Below, piece by piece: positions 9,065-17,881 of a DNA stretch of 64,000 nt. The notes under the pieces are model-generated. The model had not been told where the DNA came from. It made no database searches and saw only the letters and a program-made list of their open reading frames with translations. Origin of the DNA: Bacillota bacterium (GTDB taxonomy: Bacteria > Bacillota > Clostridia > Acetivibrionales > DSM-1351); assembly GCA_023390335.1 (NCBI GenBank), contig JAEWCZ010000010.1:62001-126000 (forward strand), in the 5' to 3' direction. Each line of letters starts with the position of its first letter. The first letter of the stretch is position 1. Both the position numbers and the translations under genes were made by a program.

Positions 9065-11380
9065 GTTAAAGTTGACACTTTCATTTTCAGATAATTTAAC
9101 TAAAACAGAGTTTTCTACCCTTTCAACATATTTGTCTGCCGAAAAGGATTGATTAATCCTAATGCGGCAGACATTGCTTTGTCCTGCCGTTACACGCACT
9201 TTCAAAAGCTGGTGATTGTGCCATGAAATATCTACAGTGTAGTTTCCTCTTGCTTTTAATCCCGTTACACTGCCATCTTTCCAGTTATCCGGCAAAGCAG
9301 GCAACAGATGAAGTTCTCCTTGGTGACTTTGCAGCAGCATTTCTGTAATGCCTGCCGTAAAGCCAAAATTACCGTCTATTTGAAAGGGAGGGTGTGCGTC
9401 AAATAGATTAGGATAAACGGAATGGGTCAAAAGCTGATTCACAAATCGGTAGGCAGTATTTCCTTCACCCAATCTGGCATAAAGACTAATGAGCCATGCA
9501 CAGCTCCAACCGGTGTGACCGCCTCCATTTAATAACCGATATTCCAATGATTTTTTGCAAGCCTCTGCAAGTTCGGGTGTATGCCTTGGGCATATAAGTC
9601 CACCGGGGTAAAGCCCAAACAGATGAGACATATGCCGGTGTCCAGGTTCTTCCTCGGTGTATTCGTGGGGCCACTCCAAAAGCTGTCCGTGACTGCCAAG
9701 CTTAAAAGGTGGCAGTGCATCAATTCGCCTTGAAATTATTCTGGACAGCTCCAAATCAACATTAAGAATAGACTGTGCTTCAATACAGCTTTCGAAAAGT
9801 TCTCGGATAATGGCTAGGTCCATAGTTGAACCTTTTGTGATTGAACATATTCGACCGTCAGAATTTATAAAGGCATTTTCCGGTGAAGTAGATGGGTTTG
9901 TGACAAAATATCCATTATTGTCAGTTTTCATATAGTCAAGTAAAAACAAAACCGCTTCTCTAAGAATATAGTAGTGTTTTTGTAAGAACTCTAAATCACA
10001 TGTAAACCTATAATGTTCTATTATGTGTAGAGAGAGCCATGCGCCACCCATAGGCCAAAAGCCCCATCTTGCCTGACCTGACACGGCAGATGCCATCCGC
10101 CATATATCAGTGTTATGGTGCAGTACAAAGCCCCGGCACACGTAATTATTACGGGCAACCTTAGAGCCTGAGATTGAAACATCTTTTAGTAGGTCAAACA
10201 GTGGTGTGTGGCATTCAGAAAGATTTGTAGTTTCAGCAGGCCAATAGTTCATCTCAAGATTGATGTTGGTAGTGTAATTGGAGGACCAAGGTGCTGTCAG
10301 TTCTCTGTTCCAAATGCCCTGTAGATTAGCTGCCTGTGTACCTGGACGAGAGCAGGCTATAAGTAGATACCTGCCATAGGCAAACATTAGTGAATCCAAT
10401 GAAGGATCATACTGCCCTGCTTTATATGCAGCCAGCCTTTCATTTGTTGGCATCGGCGGTTGAGGTCCAAGATCAAGACATACACGGCCAAATAAAGTAG
10501 AGTGGTCAGCTATATGGCGAGCCAAAAGTTCATTCCAATCATATACTGCTGCTTCGTCCAACGTACGTAGACATTGGATTAGCGGGTCACTTCCCGAGCT
10601 ACCGGGCATTTTGTCAAAGCCTTCAAAATTTGTAGCTGAAGAGAGTATAAGTAGAACTTCATCTGCATCAGTGATTGAAATCCGGTCTATGTCAACATTT
10701 AAGGCACCACCCTTCGTAAATGCTCTCATTCCAACTGAAAAGTGAATACTGTGGCTCGTTTTCTCATTATCATAAATTATATGTTGATCTGCTTTAACGT
10801 AGTCTGGAATCATATTGGAAGGACAGTCACCGGTGATTATTAAGGTATTGCCTTTATTATTAATCTGATGACGTAGTTGTGAACTAAGGGTTGCAGTAAA
10901 TGTTACTGCCCCGGGTTTGTCAGCTGTCATGTGAACAGCTATTATTCCGTCGGGATAGGAACATATAGCTTCACGGCAGTAGTCAACACCTCCGCAGGTA
11001 AACCTTGTCTGACATACTGCTGTGTTAAGAGAAAGGGAACGATTATATAAGGTGGTTTCACCTGATAGCTCATAGTTGAGTAATAGCTGTCCAAGAGGAA
11101 GATATGACTGGGAATAGGCTGTAAGAATTTCTTTTTCAATAAGTTCCTGTGCCTCACAATTTTTGCCTTCGTTAACCAGACGTTGAACCTTTGATAGGGC
11201 TGGCAGTGCATTGTGATTTACCTGCAGTCCGGGTAATCCGGACCAAAGAGTATCGTCGTTTAAATCAATACACTCCTGTGAAATACCGCCATGAACCATT
11301 CCACCAAGACTACCGTTACCGATAGGCAGTGCCTCTTCCCAAATACAAGCAGGGGACTTATACCATAATCTATAGTCCAA
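9053..11380 (-). CDS. GH95 alpha-L-fucosidase, intracellular
   Basis: This glycoside hydrolase family 95 enzyme would release alpha-1,2-linked L-fucose from fucosylated xyloglucan side chains. The 775 residues cover the N-terminal beta domain and the (alpha/alpha)6 catalytic barrel. The family's catalytic residues are visible: Asn pair in NIN (N372, N374), general acid E501 in STSPENAF, and D669 in IDGNFG. There is no signal peptide, so it acts on imported oligosaccharides. The TTG start at 11380 is fixed by CAGGAGG 7 bases upstream. It is the last gene of the minus-strand importer operon and is preceded by a strong stem-loop. Confidence 0.93.
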   Translation of the reverse strand: MDYRLWYKSPACIWEEALPIGNGSLGGMVHGGISQECIDLNDDTLWSGLPGLQVNHNALPALSKVQRLVNEGKNCEAQELIEKEILTAYSQSYLPLGQLLLNYELSGETTLYNRSLSLNTAVCQTRFTCGGVDYCREAICSYPDGIIAVHMTADKPGAVTFTATLSSQLRHQINNKGNTLIITGDCPSNMIPDYVKADQHIIYDNEKTSHSIHFSVGMRAFTKGGALNVDIDRISITDADEVLLILSSATNFEGFDKMPGSSGSDPLIQCLRTLDEAAVYDWNELLARHIADHSTLFGRVCLDLGPQPPMPTNERLAAYKAGQYDPSLDSLMFAYGRYLLIACSRPGTQAANLQGIWNRELTAPWSSNYTTNINLEMNYWPAETTNLSECHTPLFDLLKDVSISGSKVARNNYVCRGFVLHHNTDIWRMASAVSGQARWGFWPMGGAWLSLHIIEHYRFTCDLEFLQKHYYILREAVLFLLDYMKTDNNGYFVTNPSTSPENAFINSDGRICSITKGSTMDLAIIRELFESCIEAQSILNVDLELSRIISRRIDALPPFKLGSHGQLLEWPHEYTEEEPGHRHMSHLFGLYPGGLICPRHTPELAEACKKSLEYRLLNGGGHTGWSCAWLISLYARLGEGNTAYRFVNQLLTHSVYPNLFDAHPPFQIDGNFGFTAGITEMLLQSHQGELHLLPALPDNWKDGSVTGLKARGNYTVDISWHNHQLLKVRVTAGQSNVCRIRINQSFSADKYVERVENSVLVKLSENESVNFNLSI

Positions 11381-11421
11381 TAGATTACCTCCTGAAAAAA
11401 TAATATATGTATCCTACAAAT

Positions 11422-11467
11422 GGAAAAGGATGCATACCCGGCATTGCCAAAGGCTGCACCCCTTTCC
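11422..11467 (-). other. Stem-loop between binding-protein and fucosidase genes
   Basis: On the minus-strand transcript 11467-11455 pairs with 11434-11422 over 13 consecutive positions (G-U pairs included). The 20-base loop contains a small inner hairpin (GGC-AAU-GCC). No clean U-run follows, so it is not a typical terminator. It looks like a processing or 3'-protecting hairpin that could let the binding-protein mRNA accumulate above the fucosidase mRNA. Confidence 0.6.
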
Positions 11468-11504
11468 GAAGGAGAGAATTATAAAAATGCACAGTTTTTC
11501 AAAT

Positions 11505-13277
11505 TTATTTGCCGCTTTCTGCTGCCTGCTGACGAGCCGCAGCAAGCTCGGCTAATTGCTGTTTATCCCATTCTACAACGGTATCAAAACCTTCTCCCTT
11601 AACCTTATCGGTCATTTGCTTCAGAAGGGAGTCAAACTCACTGTCACTCTTTGCATATACCATCTTCCAGGAATAGTCACGGATATCCATTTTGACTACG
11701 TCCTGAGTTGACTGAATGTCAGATGGAAGAGTAGGAGCTACATAATCGGTTCCTGGAGAAACTGAAACCTGATTGTTCTTAACAAGCCAATCTTTTGTGG
11801 ACAGAGCACCGTCCATGGCTGCACTCCAGTTTTTCTGCAGGGTACTTGTGTTGGAGGATAGGGTTGACGACCAAAGTTTGTAATAGTATGGTTCTTTTGT
11901 ATTAGGATTAATGGAGTTAGCTGCCAAGCCATCAAAGCCGACTTTACATTCGCCTGTCTGCCAATCGCTGCCACCAAACTCACTAGATACTTCCACTGCA
12001 ATGGATGGCATACACTTTTTACCGAAATCTGTTAATGTTGGCTTACCATTTTCCATTTTCCAAGCAAGACCCTCAGGTCCGTTCTTTATTGTCATTGTTC
12101 CTTCCGGTGAGTAGTACCAGTTCAAGAAATCCATGGCACGTTCTGGGTCTTTGCAGGATTTGCCTAATGCCACAAGGTATGTACTTCCGTTTGGAGTAAA
12201 TCCATTTGACCAAATTTTCTGGTCTGCTATAGGAACAAGAGCAAAACCTGCACCCTTGGATATGTTATCAGCATTGTTAAAATTGTTAGGTCCAAGCCAG
12301 CTAAACTGTGAGTACAGAACCTGACCGTTGGAATACTTTTTGGTAATGTCATCCCAGGTCTGATTAATTGAGTCTGGGTCAAGGAGACCATCGCGATATG
12401 CCTGATTGTAAACTTTCAGAGCTTTTACATAGTAACTATTTGGGTCAATAATACTTTGATACTCTGTAGCCATATTATTTGTCAGAAGGAAACCGCCAAA
12501 AGGAGCTTCCTCATAGCCATAAAGCTCTGCAATCATTTTTCCGAACATCATCATGCAGCCATCCCAATCCTTAAACAGTGAAAAGGCATACTGTTTCTGA
12601 CCGTTTGAATTGGTGGGGTGCTTTTGTGCCATTGCTTTTAACATTGGATATACATCATCAAAGCTATTCAATTTAGGAGAACCAATCTCCTGGTAATAAT
12701 CATAACGGGTATATACACCAAATGTCAGATCAGAGTCCTCGGAAGGAGTATTTGGGGACTCTGTAGAAACATTATTAGGGATTGCATAATCACCATATTT
12801 ATCGGAAATACGCTTAAGGGCACCTGAAAAATTCTTTACAATGTTATCACCGTGCTTTGCCAGCAAATCGTTATCCGACAGCTTCATTAGAAGCCCGGCC
12901 TTAAGTGAATCAGTGAATTTGGTGTCCATGGCTCCATATACGACAATATCACCAAGGTCACCGGAAGCAGAACGTGTCTGAAAGGACTGGTCTGCATTTC
13001 CATCTGTCTGAGCTGAAATAATGTTTAGTTTTAGATTAAATTTGTCTTTGATTACCTTTCCGAACCAGCCAATCTGTTCACCTTGAAAGTTACCCGTTAA
13101 AGTATAAACGTCAAGGGTTACAGTGTCTTTGTAAGGATTATTGCCTGAATTCGTTGCTGAGCTACCGGAACCTGTTGAGGAACTGCTATCGCCGCCCGGT
13201 TTGGTACAGGCTGCCATACTGACGGTAACACCCAGGATAATGGCAGCAGTTAAGGATTTGAAAAGCCACTTTTTCAT
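11505..13277 (-). CDS. Sugar ABC transporter binding lipoprotein (CUT1 type, large)
   Basis: This extracellular solute-binding protein should capture xyloglucan oligosaccharides for the adjacent permeases. The 590-residue protein starts with a lipoprotein signal; the lipidated Cys is C24 after VSMAA, followed by a Gly/Ser-rich tether. It belongs to the large binding proteins associated with LplB/YtcP-type permeases. AGGTTTATGTATG context places an RBS (GGAGG) just upstream. It is third in the operon permease-permease-binding protein-GH95, and intergenic hairpins on both sides suggest a stabilised mRNA segment. Substrate is inferred from the neighbouring hydrolases. Confidence 0.9.
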   Translation of the reverse strand: MKKWLFKSLTAAIILGVTVSMAACTKPGGDSSSSTGSGSSATNSGNNPYKDTVTLDVYTLTGNFQGEQIGWFGKVIKDKFNLKLNIISAQTDGNADQSFQTRSASGDLGDIVVYGAMDTKFTDSLKAGLLMKLSDNDLLAKHGDNIVKNFSGALKRISDKYGDYAIPNNVSTESPNTPSEDSDLTFGVYTRYDYYQEIGSPKLNSFDDVYPMLKAMAQKHPTNSNGQKQYAFSLFKDWDGCMMMFGKMIAELYGYEEAPFGGFLLTNNMATEYQSIIDPNSYYVKALKVYNQAYRDGLLDPDSINQTWDDITKKYSNGQVLYSQFSWLGPNNFNNADNISKGAGFALVPIADQKIWSNGFTPNGSTYLVALGKSCKDPERAMDFLNWYYSPEGTMTIKNGPEGLAWKMENGKPTLTDFGKKCMPSIAVEVSSEFGGSDWQTGECKVGFDGLAANSINPNTKEPYYYKLWSSTLSSNTSTLQKNWSAAMDGALSTKDWLVKNNQVSVSPGTDYVAPTLPSDIQSTQDVVKMDIRDYSWKMVYAKSDSEFDSLLKQMTDKVKGEGFDTVVEWDKQQLAELAAARQQAAESGK

Positions 13278-13312
13278 ACATAAACCTCCATTAAATTATT
13301 GTATTAGTAAAG

Positions 13313-13353
13313 CAGTGTTTTTTTATGTGCCGTTACACTGCCGTGTATGGCAC
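13313..13353 (-). promoter_or_regulatory. Overlapping inverted repeats and operator-like 16-mer before the binding-protein gene
   Basis: GCAGTGT (13313-13319) is inverted at 13335-13341, and GTGCC (13327-13331) is inverted at 13349-13353, giving two mutually exclusive hairpins in the gap between permease and binding protein. The 16-mer CAGTGTTTTTTATGTG at 13314-13329 is an exact copy of 15421-15436, which forms part of the divergent control region. It could be an extra regulator site or an RNA stability element. Confidence 0.5.
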
Positions 13354-13368
13354 TAATGAACTAAATTC

Positions 13369-14292
13369 TTATCCCTTGACGGCACCAATTATAATACCAC
13401 CTACAAAATACCGTTGGAAAAAGGGATAAACAAACAAAATTGGTAGTATAACTACAACGGATACAGTCATTCTTACAGACTGTGCCGTTTGTGAGCCGGC
13501 AAGATTTGATACCGATTGACCAATACCCGCACCGCTGTTTCTCATAATACTAGCCAGAGAGCTTGCTTGATTAAGGTAGCGGTATAAAATAAACTGCAAG
13601 GTATACAGATGGCTGTCTGTCATCAGCAGCAGGGTGTCAGTAAAAGAATTCCATTGGCCAACTGCGGCAAATATAGCAACCGTTGCAAGAATGGGTACGC
13701 AGAGGGGCCATACAACTTTAAGGAATATGGTAAAGTATCCTGCTCCATCTATCTGTGCCGCTTCTTGAAGAGCTTGTGGGGTATTCTCAATATATGTTTT
13801 TACAAGGATAACATTAAACGGAGCTACAATAGCCGGAAGAATATAAGCAAAAAAGTTATTACGTAGCCCCAGGTTAAGCATTGTTATAAACCAAGGAATC
13901 AGTCCTGCATTAAAGTACATTGTAACTATAACAAAACGGTACCAGAATTTGCGACCCCACATTTCTTTTTTGGTGAACAGGTATCCCAAAAAGGCTGAGG
14001 CAAAAACTGTAAGTGCGGCACCGATTATTGTACGAGCTACCGAGACAAACAAAGCGTCTGTAAGCCCGTTTAGTTTCAAAATTTTCACATAGTTATCAAA
14101 ATGAATTTCTTGAGGAAGTACTAATACTGCCATCTTTGAGCTGATTTCGTTAGCTGTAAGGGTATTTATAATAAGAAAATAAAAAGGATATATACAAGCG
14201 ATAGTTAAAACTGCAAATACCAAATATGTAATTATATAGAACACAATGTCTCCCAAAGTGTAATGTTCTTTCTTTTTAATTATAGATAACAT
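13369..14292 (-). CDS. Sugar ABC transporter permease (YtcP/LplC type)
   Basis: The 307-residue inner-membrane permease has about six membrane helices. It carries the cytoplasmic EAA loop EAAQIDGAGYFTIFLKVVWP, which contacts the ATPase. It resembles the second permease of CUT1 importers with large binding proteins. The gene lies 26 bases downstream of the first permease gene and should form a heterodimer with its product. No ATPase gene is in the operon, so a shared MsmX-type ATPase encoded elsewhere is the likely partner. Confidence 0.92.
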   Translation of the reverse strand: MLSIIKKKEHYTLGDIVFYIITYLVFAVLTIACIYPFYFLIINTLTANEISSKMAVLVLPQEIHFDNYVKILKLNGLTDALFVSVARTIIGAALTVFASAFLGYLFTKKEMWGRKFWYRFVIVTMYFNAGLIPWFITMLNLGLRNNFFAYILPAIVAPFNVILVKTYIENTPQALQEAAQIDGAGYFTIFLKVVWPLCVPILATVAIFAAVGQWNSFTDTLLLMTDSHLYTLQFILYRYLNQASSLASIMRNSGAGIGQSVSNLAGSQTAQSVRMTVSVVVILPILFVYPFFQRYFVGGIIIGAVKG

Positions 14293-14318
14293 GGTTGTTT
14301 TCCTCCTTTATCAATCTG

Positions 14319-15269
14319 TCAGACAATAGTTTCGCCACGCAGAAGTTTAGATACGCCGTTAACCGTAAACAGCAGTGCTATACTGACGATAGACTTAAGC
14401 ATACTGACGGCAGTTGCAAGAGGAAAATTCATGCTGCCTACACCTATGTTATAAACATAAAGGTCAAGAACCTGAATATGTGCTTTGTTCATTGCATTCT
14501 GAAATACATAATACTGGTCAAGTCCATTATTAAGAAAATTTGCAACAGACAGCATTAGTAGAACGAAAAAGGTTGGCAGCAACGATGGCACAGTTATATT
14601 CCACATCGTCCGGAAGCGTCCTGCTCCATCGACCTTGGCCGCTTCATAAAGCTCCTGATCAATGCCTGCTATGGCGGCAAGGTACATAATGGCACTCCAG
14701 CCCAGAGTTTTCCACAAACTCCATAAAGTCATTGAAAGCCATGTATGGTTATCGCTTGCAAGAAAGTTTATAGGTGAAGAAATTATATGCATATTCATTA
14801 GAATCTTGTTTACCACACCGTCTCCCGTTGAAAAGAACACATATGCAACAGAGTAAACAAGTACCCAGCTAATAAAGTTGGGCAGAGTCGTCAACACTTG
14901 TACTGTTCGTTTAAACCAGCCTCGCTTGACCTCATTTAGAAAAACGGCAAAGGCAAGAGGCAGAACAGAGGTTAACAGGTTTAGCCCGCTGATGGCAAAA
15001 GTATTACGAAGAACATCACCGATTGCATTTCTGTAAGCAGGATTAGTTATAATGGAGGTAATCCATTTTAAACCAACAAAATCACACTGGTACAATTTGA
15101 ACGGCGGGCGATAATCAAACATTGAATAAATCCATCCGTATAAAGGTAAGTAGGAAAATGTAAAACAAAGAATTAAAAAAGGTAAAGCCATAAAAAACAG
15201 TTTAAATCGATCCCGGTGCTTATTTTTTTTAAATTTAACATAAGTGGTGCTACTAGACGGATTGGACAT
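14319..15269 (-). CDS. Sugar ABC transporter permease (LplB type)
   Basis: The 316-residue permease has about six membrane helices and the EAA loop EAAKVDGAGRFRTMWNITVP. It is the first gene of the minus-strand arm. The ATG at 15269 is chosen because GGAGGG (15282-15277) lies 7 bases upstream; the in-frame TTG at 15284 overlaps that ribosome site and cannot use it. It pairs with the permease encoded downstream to import oligosaccharides bound by the lipoprotein. Regulated from the shared divergent control region. Confidence 0.92.
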   Translation of the reverse strand: MSNPSSSTTYVKFKKNKHRDRFKLFFMALPFLILCFTFSYLPLYGWIYSMFDYRPPFKLYQCDFVGLKWITSIITNPAYRNAIGDVLRNTFAISGLNLLTSVLPLAFAVFLNEVKRGWFKRTVQVLTTLPNFISWVLVYSVAYVFFSTGDGVVNKILMNMHIISSPINFLASDNHTWLSMTLWSLWKTLGWSAIMYLAAIAGIDQELYEAAKVDGAGRFRTMWNITVPSLLPTFFVLLMLSVANFLNNGLDQYYVFQNAMNKAHIQVLDLYVYNIGVGSMNFPLATAVSMLKSIVSIALLFTVNGVSKLLRGETIV

Positions 15270-15317
15270 TAAACTTCCCTCCAAATAATTTTGGGTTTAG
15301 TAATTATTTACAAAAAT

Positions 15318-15346
15318 ATTGTATCTTGCCCATTGAAATTTGTATA
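15318..15346 (-). promoter_or_regulatory. Predicted promoter of the importer-fucosidase operon
   Basis: On the minus strand TATACA (15346-15341), a 17-base spacer, then TACAAT (15323-15318). The -35 box is weak (4 of 6), as expected for an activator-dependent promoter. It starts 16 bases downstream of one arm of the inverted repeat. Confidence 0.5.
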
Positions 15347-15362
15347 TCCTAAAAAAATAGTC

Positions 15363-15430
15363 AAAAACACTGTAAATTTTATAGGTGAGTATACATTTTC
15401 AAAAAGTTCTAGAATTATTACAGTGTTTTT
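15363..15430. promoter_or_regulatory. Divergent operator: exact 13-bp inverted repeat
   Basis: AAAAACACTGTAA (15363-15375) recurs as its exact reverse complement at 15418-15430, 55 bp centre to centre (about five helical turns). Each arm sits 16-17 bp upstream of the predicted -35 box on its own side. This is where an AraC-family activator would bind, and such a regulator (positions 21938-23455) belongs to the same locus. The binding partner is inference. Confidence 0.6.
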
Positions 15431-15447
15431 TATGTGATTTTATACGT

Positions 15448-15475
15448 TTTAAATATACACATGAGACTGTATAAT
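15448..15475 (+). promoter_or_regulatory. Predicted promoter of the GH31-GH3 operon
   Basis: A consensus -10 TATAAT at 15470-15475 with a poor -35 (TTTAAA, 15448-15453, 16-base spacer). It lies about 17 bases downstream of the right operator arm and 55 bases before the GH31 start. Confidence 0.5.
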
Positions 15476-15529
15476 TGAGGATAAGCAGAACAAAATAGCC
15501 GGATAAACTTTTCAGGAGGTCTTTATACC

Positions 15530-17845
15530 ATGAAATTTCTTAATGGATATTGGATGAGCAAGGAAGGATATTCCCTGTATTACCCTTCCAAGGCATACCG
15601 TATTGAGAAATGCGGGGACAGATTACGAATTTTTGCACCATGTAACCAAATTAATCACAGAGGAGATACTTTAGGCGGCCCTGCACTGACTATTGAGTTG
15701 AGTTCCCCGGCAGCTGATATAATTCACGTTAAAGCATATCACTATAAAGGAATAAAAAAAGCCGGGCCTTGTTTTGAACTTAATTCTCCCGGCAGCTCTC
15801 CGACAATCATTGATGATAATGATGCAGTGTGGTTTGAGAGCGGAAGTATTAAGGCTCGTATTGATAAAAAGAGCTTTATTATAGAATATTATCGCGGAGG
15901 TGAACGTCTGACCGGAAGTGGTTGGAGACACCTTGCATACATAAAGCACAAAAGCGGCCAAACCTATATGAGAGAACAGCTTGATCTGGATGTGGGAGAA
16001 TGTGTATACGGCTTGGGCGAAAGGTTTACACCATTTGTTAAAAACGGACAGACAGTTGATATTTGGAATCAGGACGGAGGTACTTGTACCGAGCAGTCTT
16101 ACAAAAATATCCCCTTCTACATAACAAATCGAGGGTATGGAGTTTTTGTAAACGATCCCGGTCTTGTGTCTTTTGAGATATGTAGTGAAGTTGTGTCACG
16201 TTCTCAGTTTTCTGTAGAGGGAGAATCCTTGGACTATTTTATAATAGGAGGCTCTGATTGCAAAGAAGTAATTGCAAACTATACAGCACTTACAGGACGA
16301 CCTTCTATGCCCCCAGCATGGTCCTTCGGACTATGGCTTTCCACTTCCTTTACAACTAACTATGATGAAGAAACAGTCACAAGCTTTATTAATGGAATGA
16401 GTCAGCGAAGAATTCCATTATCAGTATTCCACTTTGATTGCTTTTGGATGAAAGAGTTCAACTGGTGTGATTTTATTTGGGACAAAGATGTTTTTCCTGA
16501 CCCTAAAAATATGTTATCCAACCTAAAGGAAAAGGGCCTAAATATCTGTGTCTGGATTAACTCATATGTATCACAGGAGTCTGCTCTGTTTGATGAAGGA
16601 ATGGAGAAGGGCTATTTCATACACAAAAAGGACGGAAGTGTTTGGCAATGGGATATGTGGCAGCCGGGAATGGCTATAGTTGATTTTACAAACCCTGAGG
16701 CTTGTAAGTGGTTTTCTCAAAAGCTTCTTAATCTTGTGGATATGGGGGTAGATTGCTTTAAAACTGATTTTGGAGAACGTATTCCCACAAGTGATGTTGT
16801 ATATTACGACGGTTCAGACCCAAAGAAGATGCATAACTTTTATACTTACCTTTACAACAGGACAGTTTTTGATACTTTGAAATCAGCTGGGAAAGAGGCG
16901 GTAGTATTTGCTCGGTCGGCAACAGTCGGAAGCCAGAAGTTCCCTGTTCACTGGGGCGGAGATTGTACTGCTGACTTTTCCTCCATGGCTGAAAGTTTAC
17001 GAGGGGGACTGTCACTAGGGTTGTGCGGATTTGGTTTCTGGAGTCATGACATAGGAGGTTTCGAGCAAACTGCAACAGCTGATGTTTATAAGAGGTGGCT
17101 GGCTTTTGGTATGTTGTCATCTCATTCTCGTCTTCATGGAAGTACCAGCTACCGTGTACCATGGCTATATGACGAAGAGGCAGTGGATGTATTACGCTTT
17201 TTTGCAAATCTGAAATGCCGTCTCATGCCGTATATATACAAAACAGCGGTTCAGGCCTCACAGCATGGACTGCCCTCGGCTCGTGCAATGTTTCTTGAGT
17301 TCCCGGATGATCCGGCTTGCACAACTCTGGACCGTCAGTATATGCTGGGTGATTCTCTGTTGGTGGCACCTGTATTTACGGTTTCAGGATTAGTGGACTA
17401 TTACTTGCCTAAGGGAGAATGGTATAACCTTCTGACAGGTGAAATTGTTACAGGAGGAAGTTACCACAGAGAAAAGCATAATTACATGAGTCTTCCCTTG
17501 TATGTCCGTCCAGGGAGCCTTCTGGCTATGGGTTTCAGCGAAGAAGAGACGGTCTATGAATATGAACAGGATGTTTGTTTGCTGCTGACACCTCTTTGCG
17601 AGGGTGATTATACAAATACTTCTGTATACCAGAAGGATGGAAAAGAAGCACTTAATGTGACGGCGACCCGTAAAGGGAGTGAAATTACTGTAATAGCAAA
17701 GGGAGAAGGAAAGCCGTGGTCTTTAAAACTGTGTGGTATAAAAGTACACGGGTGTACAGGAGGAAACGTTGTAAGTAAACAAGACGGGGATATATTTATA
17801 CCAAATGTTTTTAGTGGTATATATGCCTTTGAAATTCAGCAATAA
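15530..17845 (+). CDS. yicI: GH31 alpha-xylosidase (YicI-like), intracellular
   Basis: This alpha-xylosidase would remove the unsubstituted alpha-1,6-xylose from xyloglucan oligosaccharides. The 771 residues match the length and order of E. coli YicI: N-terminal beta-sandwich, (beta/alpha)8 barrel, two C-terminal beta domains. The nucleophile is D413 in FKTDFGERIP and the acid/base is D478 in HWGGDCTADF; the stretch SHDIGGFE follows. The FKTDFGERIP segment is typical of xylosidases rather than alpha-glucosidases. No signal peptide. AGGAGG lies 10 bases before the ATG. First gene of the plus arm, upstream of the GH3 gene. Confidence 0.95.
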   Translation: MKFLNGYWMSKEGYSLYYPSKAYRIEKCGDRLRIFAPCNQINHRGDTLGGPALTIELSSPAADIIHVKAYHYKGIKKAGPCFELNSPGSSPTIIDDNDAVWFESGSIKARIDKKSFIIEYYRGGERLTGSGWRHLAYIKHKSGQTYMREQLDLDVGECVYGLGERFTPFVKNGQTVDIWNQDGGTCTEQSYKNIPFYITNRGYGVFVNDPGLVSFEICSEVVSRSQFSVEGESLDYFIIGGSDCKEVIANYTALTGRPSMPPAWSFGLWLSTSFTTNYDEETVTSFINGMSQRRIPLSVFHFDCFWMKEFNWCDFIWDKDVFPDPKNMLSNLKEKGLNICVWINSYVSQESALFDEGMEKGYFIHKKDGSVWQWDMWQPGMAIVDFTNPEACKWFSQKLLNLVDMGVDCFKTDFGERIPTSDVVYYDGSDPKKMHNFYTYLYNRTVFDTLKSAGKEAVVFARSATVGSQKFPVHWGGDCTADFSSMAESLRGGLSLGLCGFGFWSHDIGGFEQTATADVYKRWLAFGMLSSHSRLHGSTSYRVPWLYDEEAVDVLRFFANLKCRLMPYIYKTAVQASQHGLPSARAMFLEFPDDPACTTLDRQYMLGDSLLVAPVFTVSGLVDYYLPKGEWYNLLTGEIVTGGSYHREKHNYMSLPLYVRPGSLLAMGFSEEETVYEYEQDVCLLLTPLCEGDYTNTSVYQKDGKEALNVTATRKGSEITVIAKGEGKPWSLKLCGIKVHGCTGGNVVSKQDGDIFIPNVFSGIYAFEIQQ

Positions 17846-17881
17846 CTATATTAAATAAATTACAATTTTGGAGTGAATATA

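Noticed and set aside
16758..17207. Minus-strand frame of 149 codons inside the GH31 gene
   Set aside because: The plus strand encodes the conserved catalytic barrel here; the antisense frame has no ribosome site and no recognisable domain.
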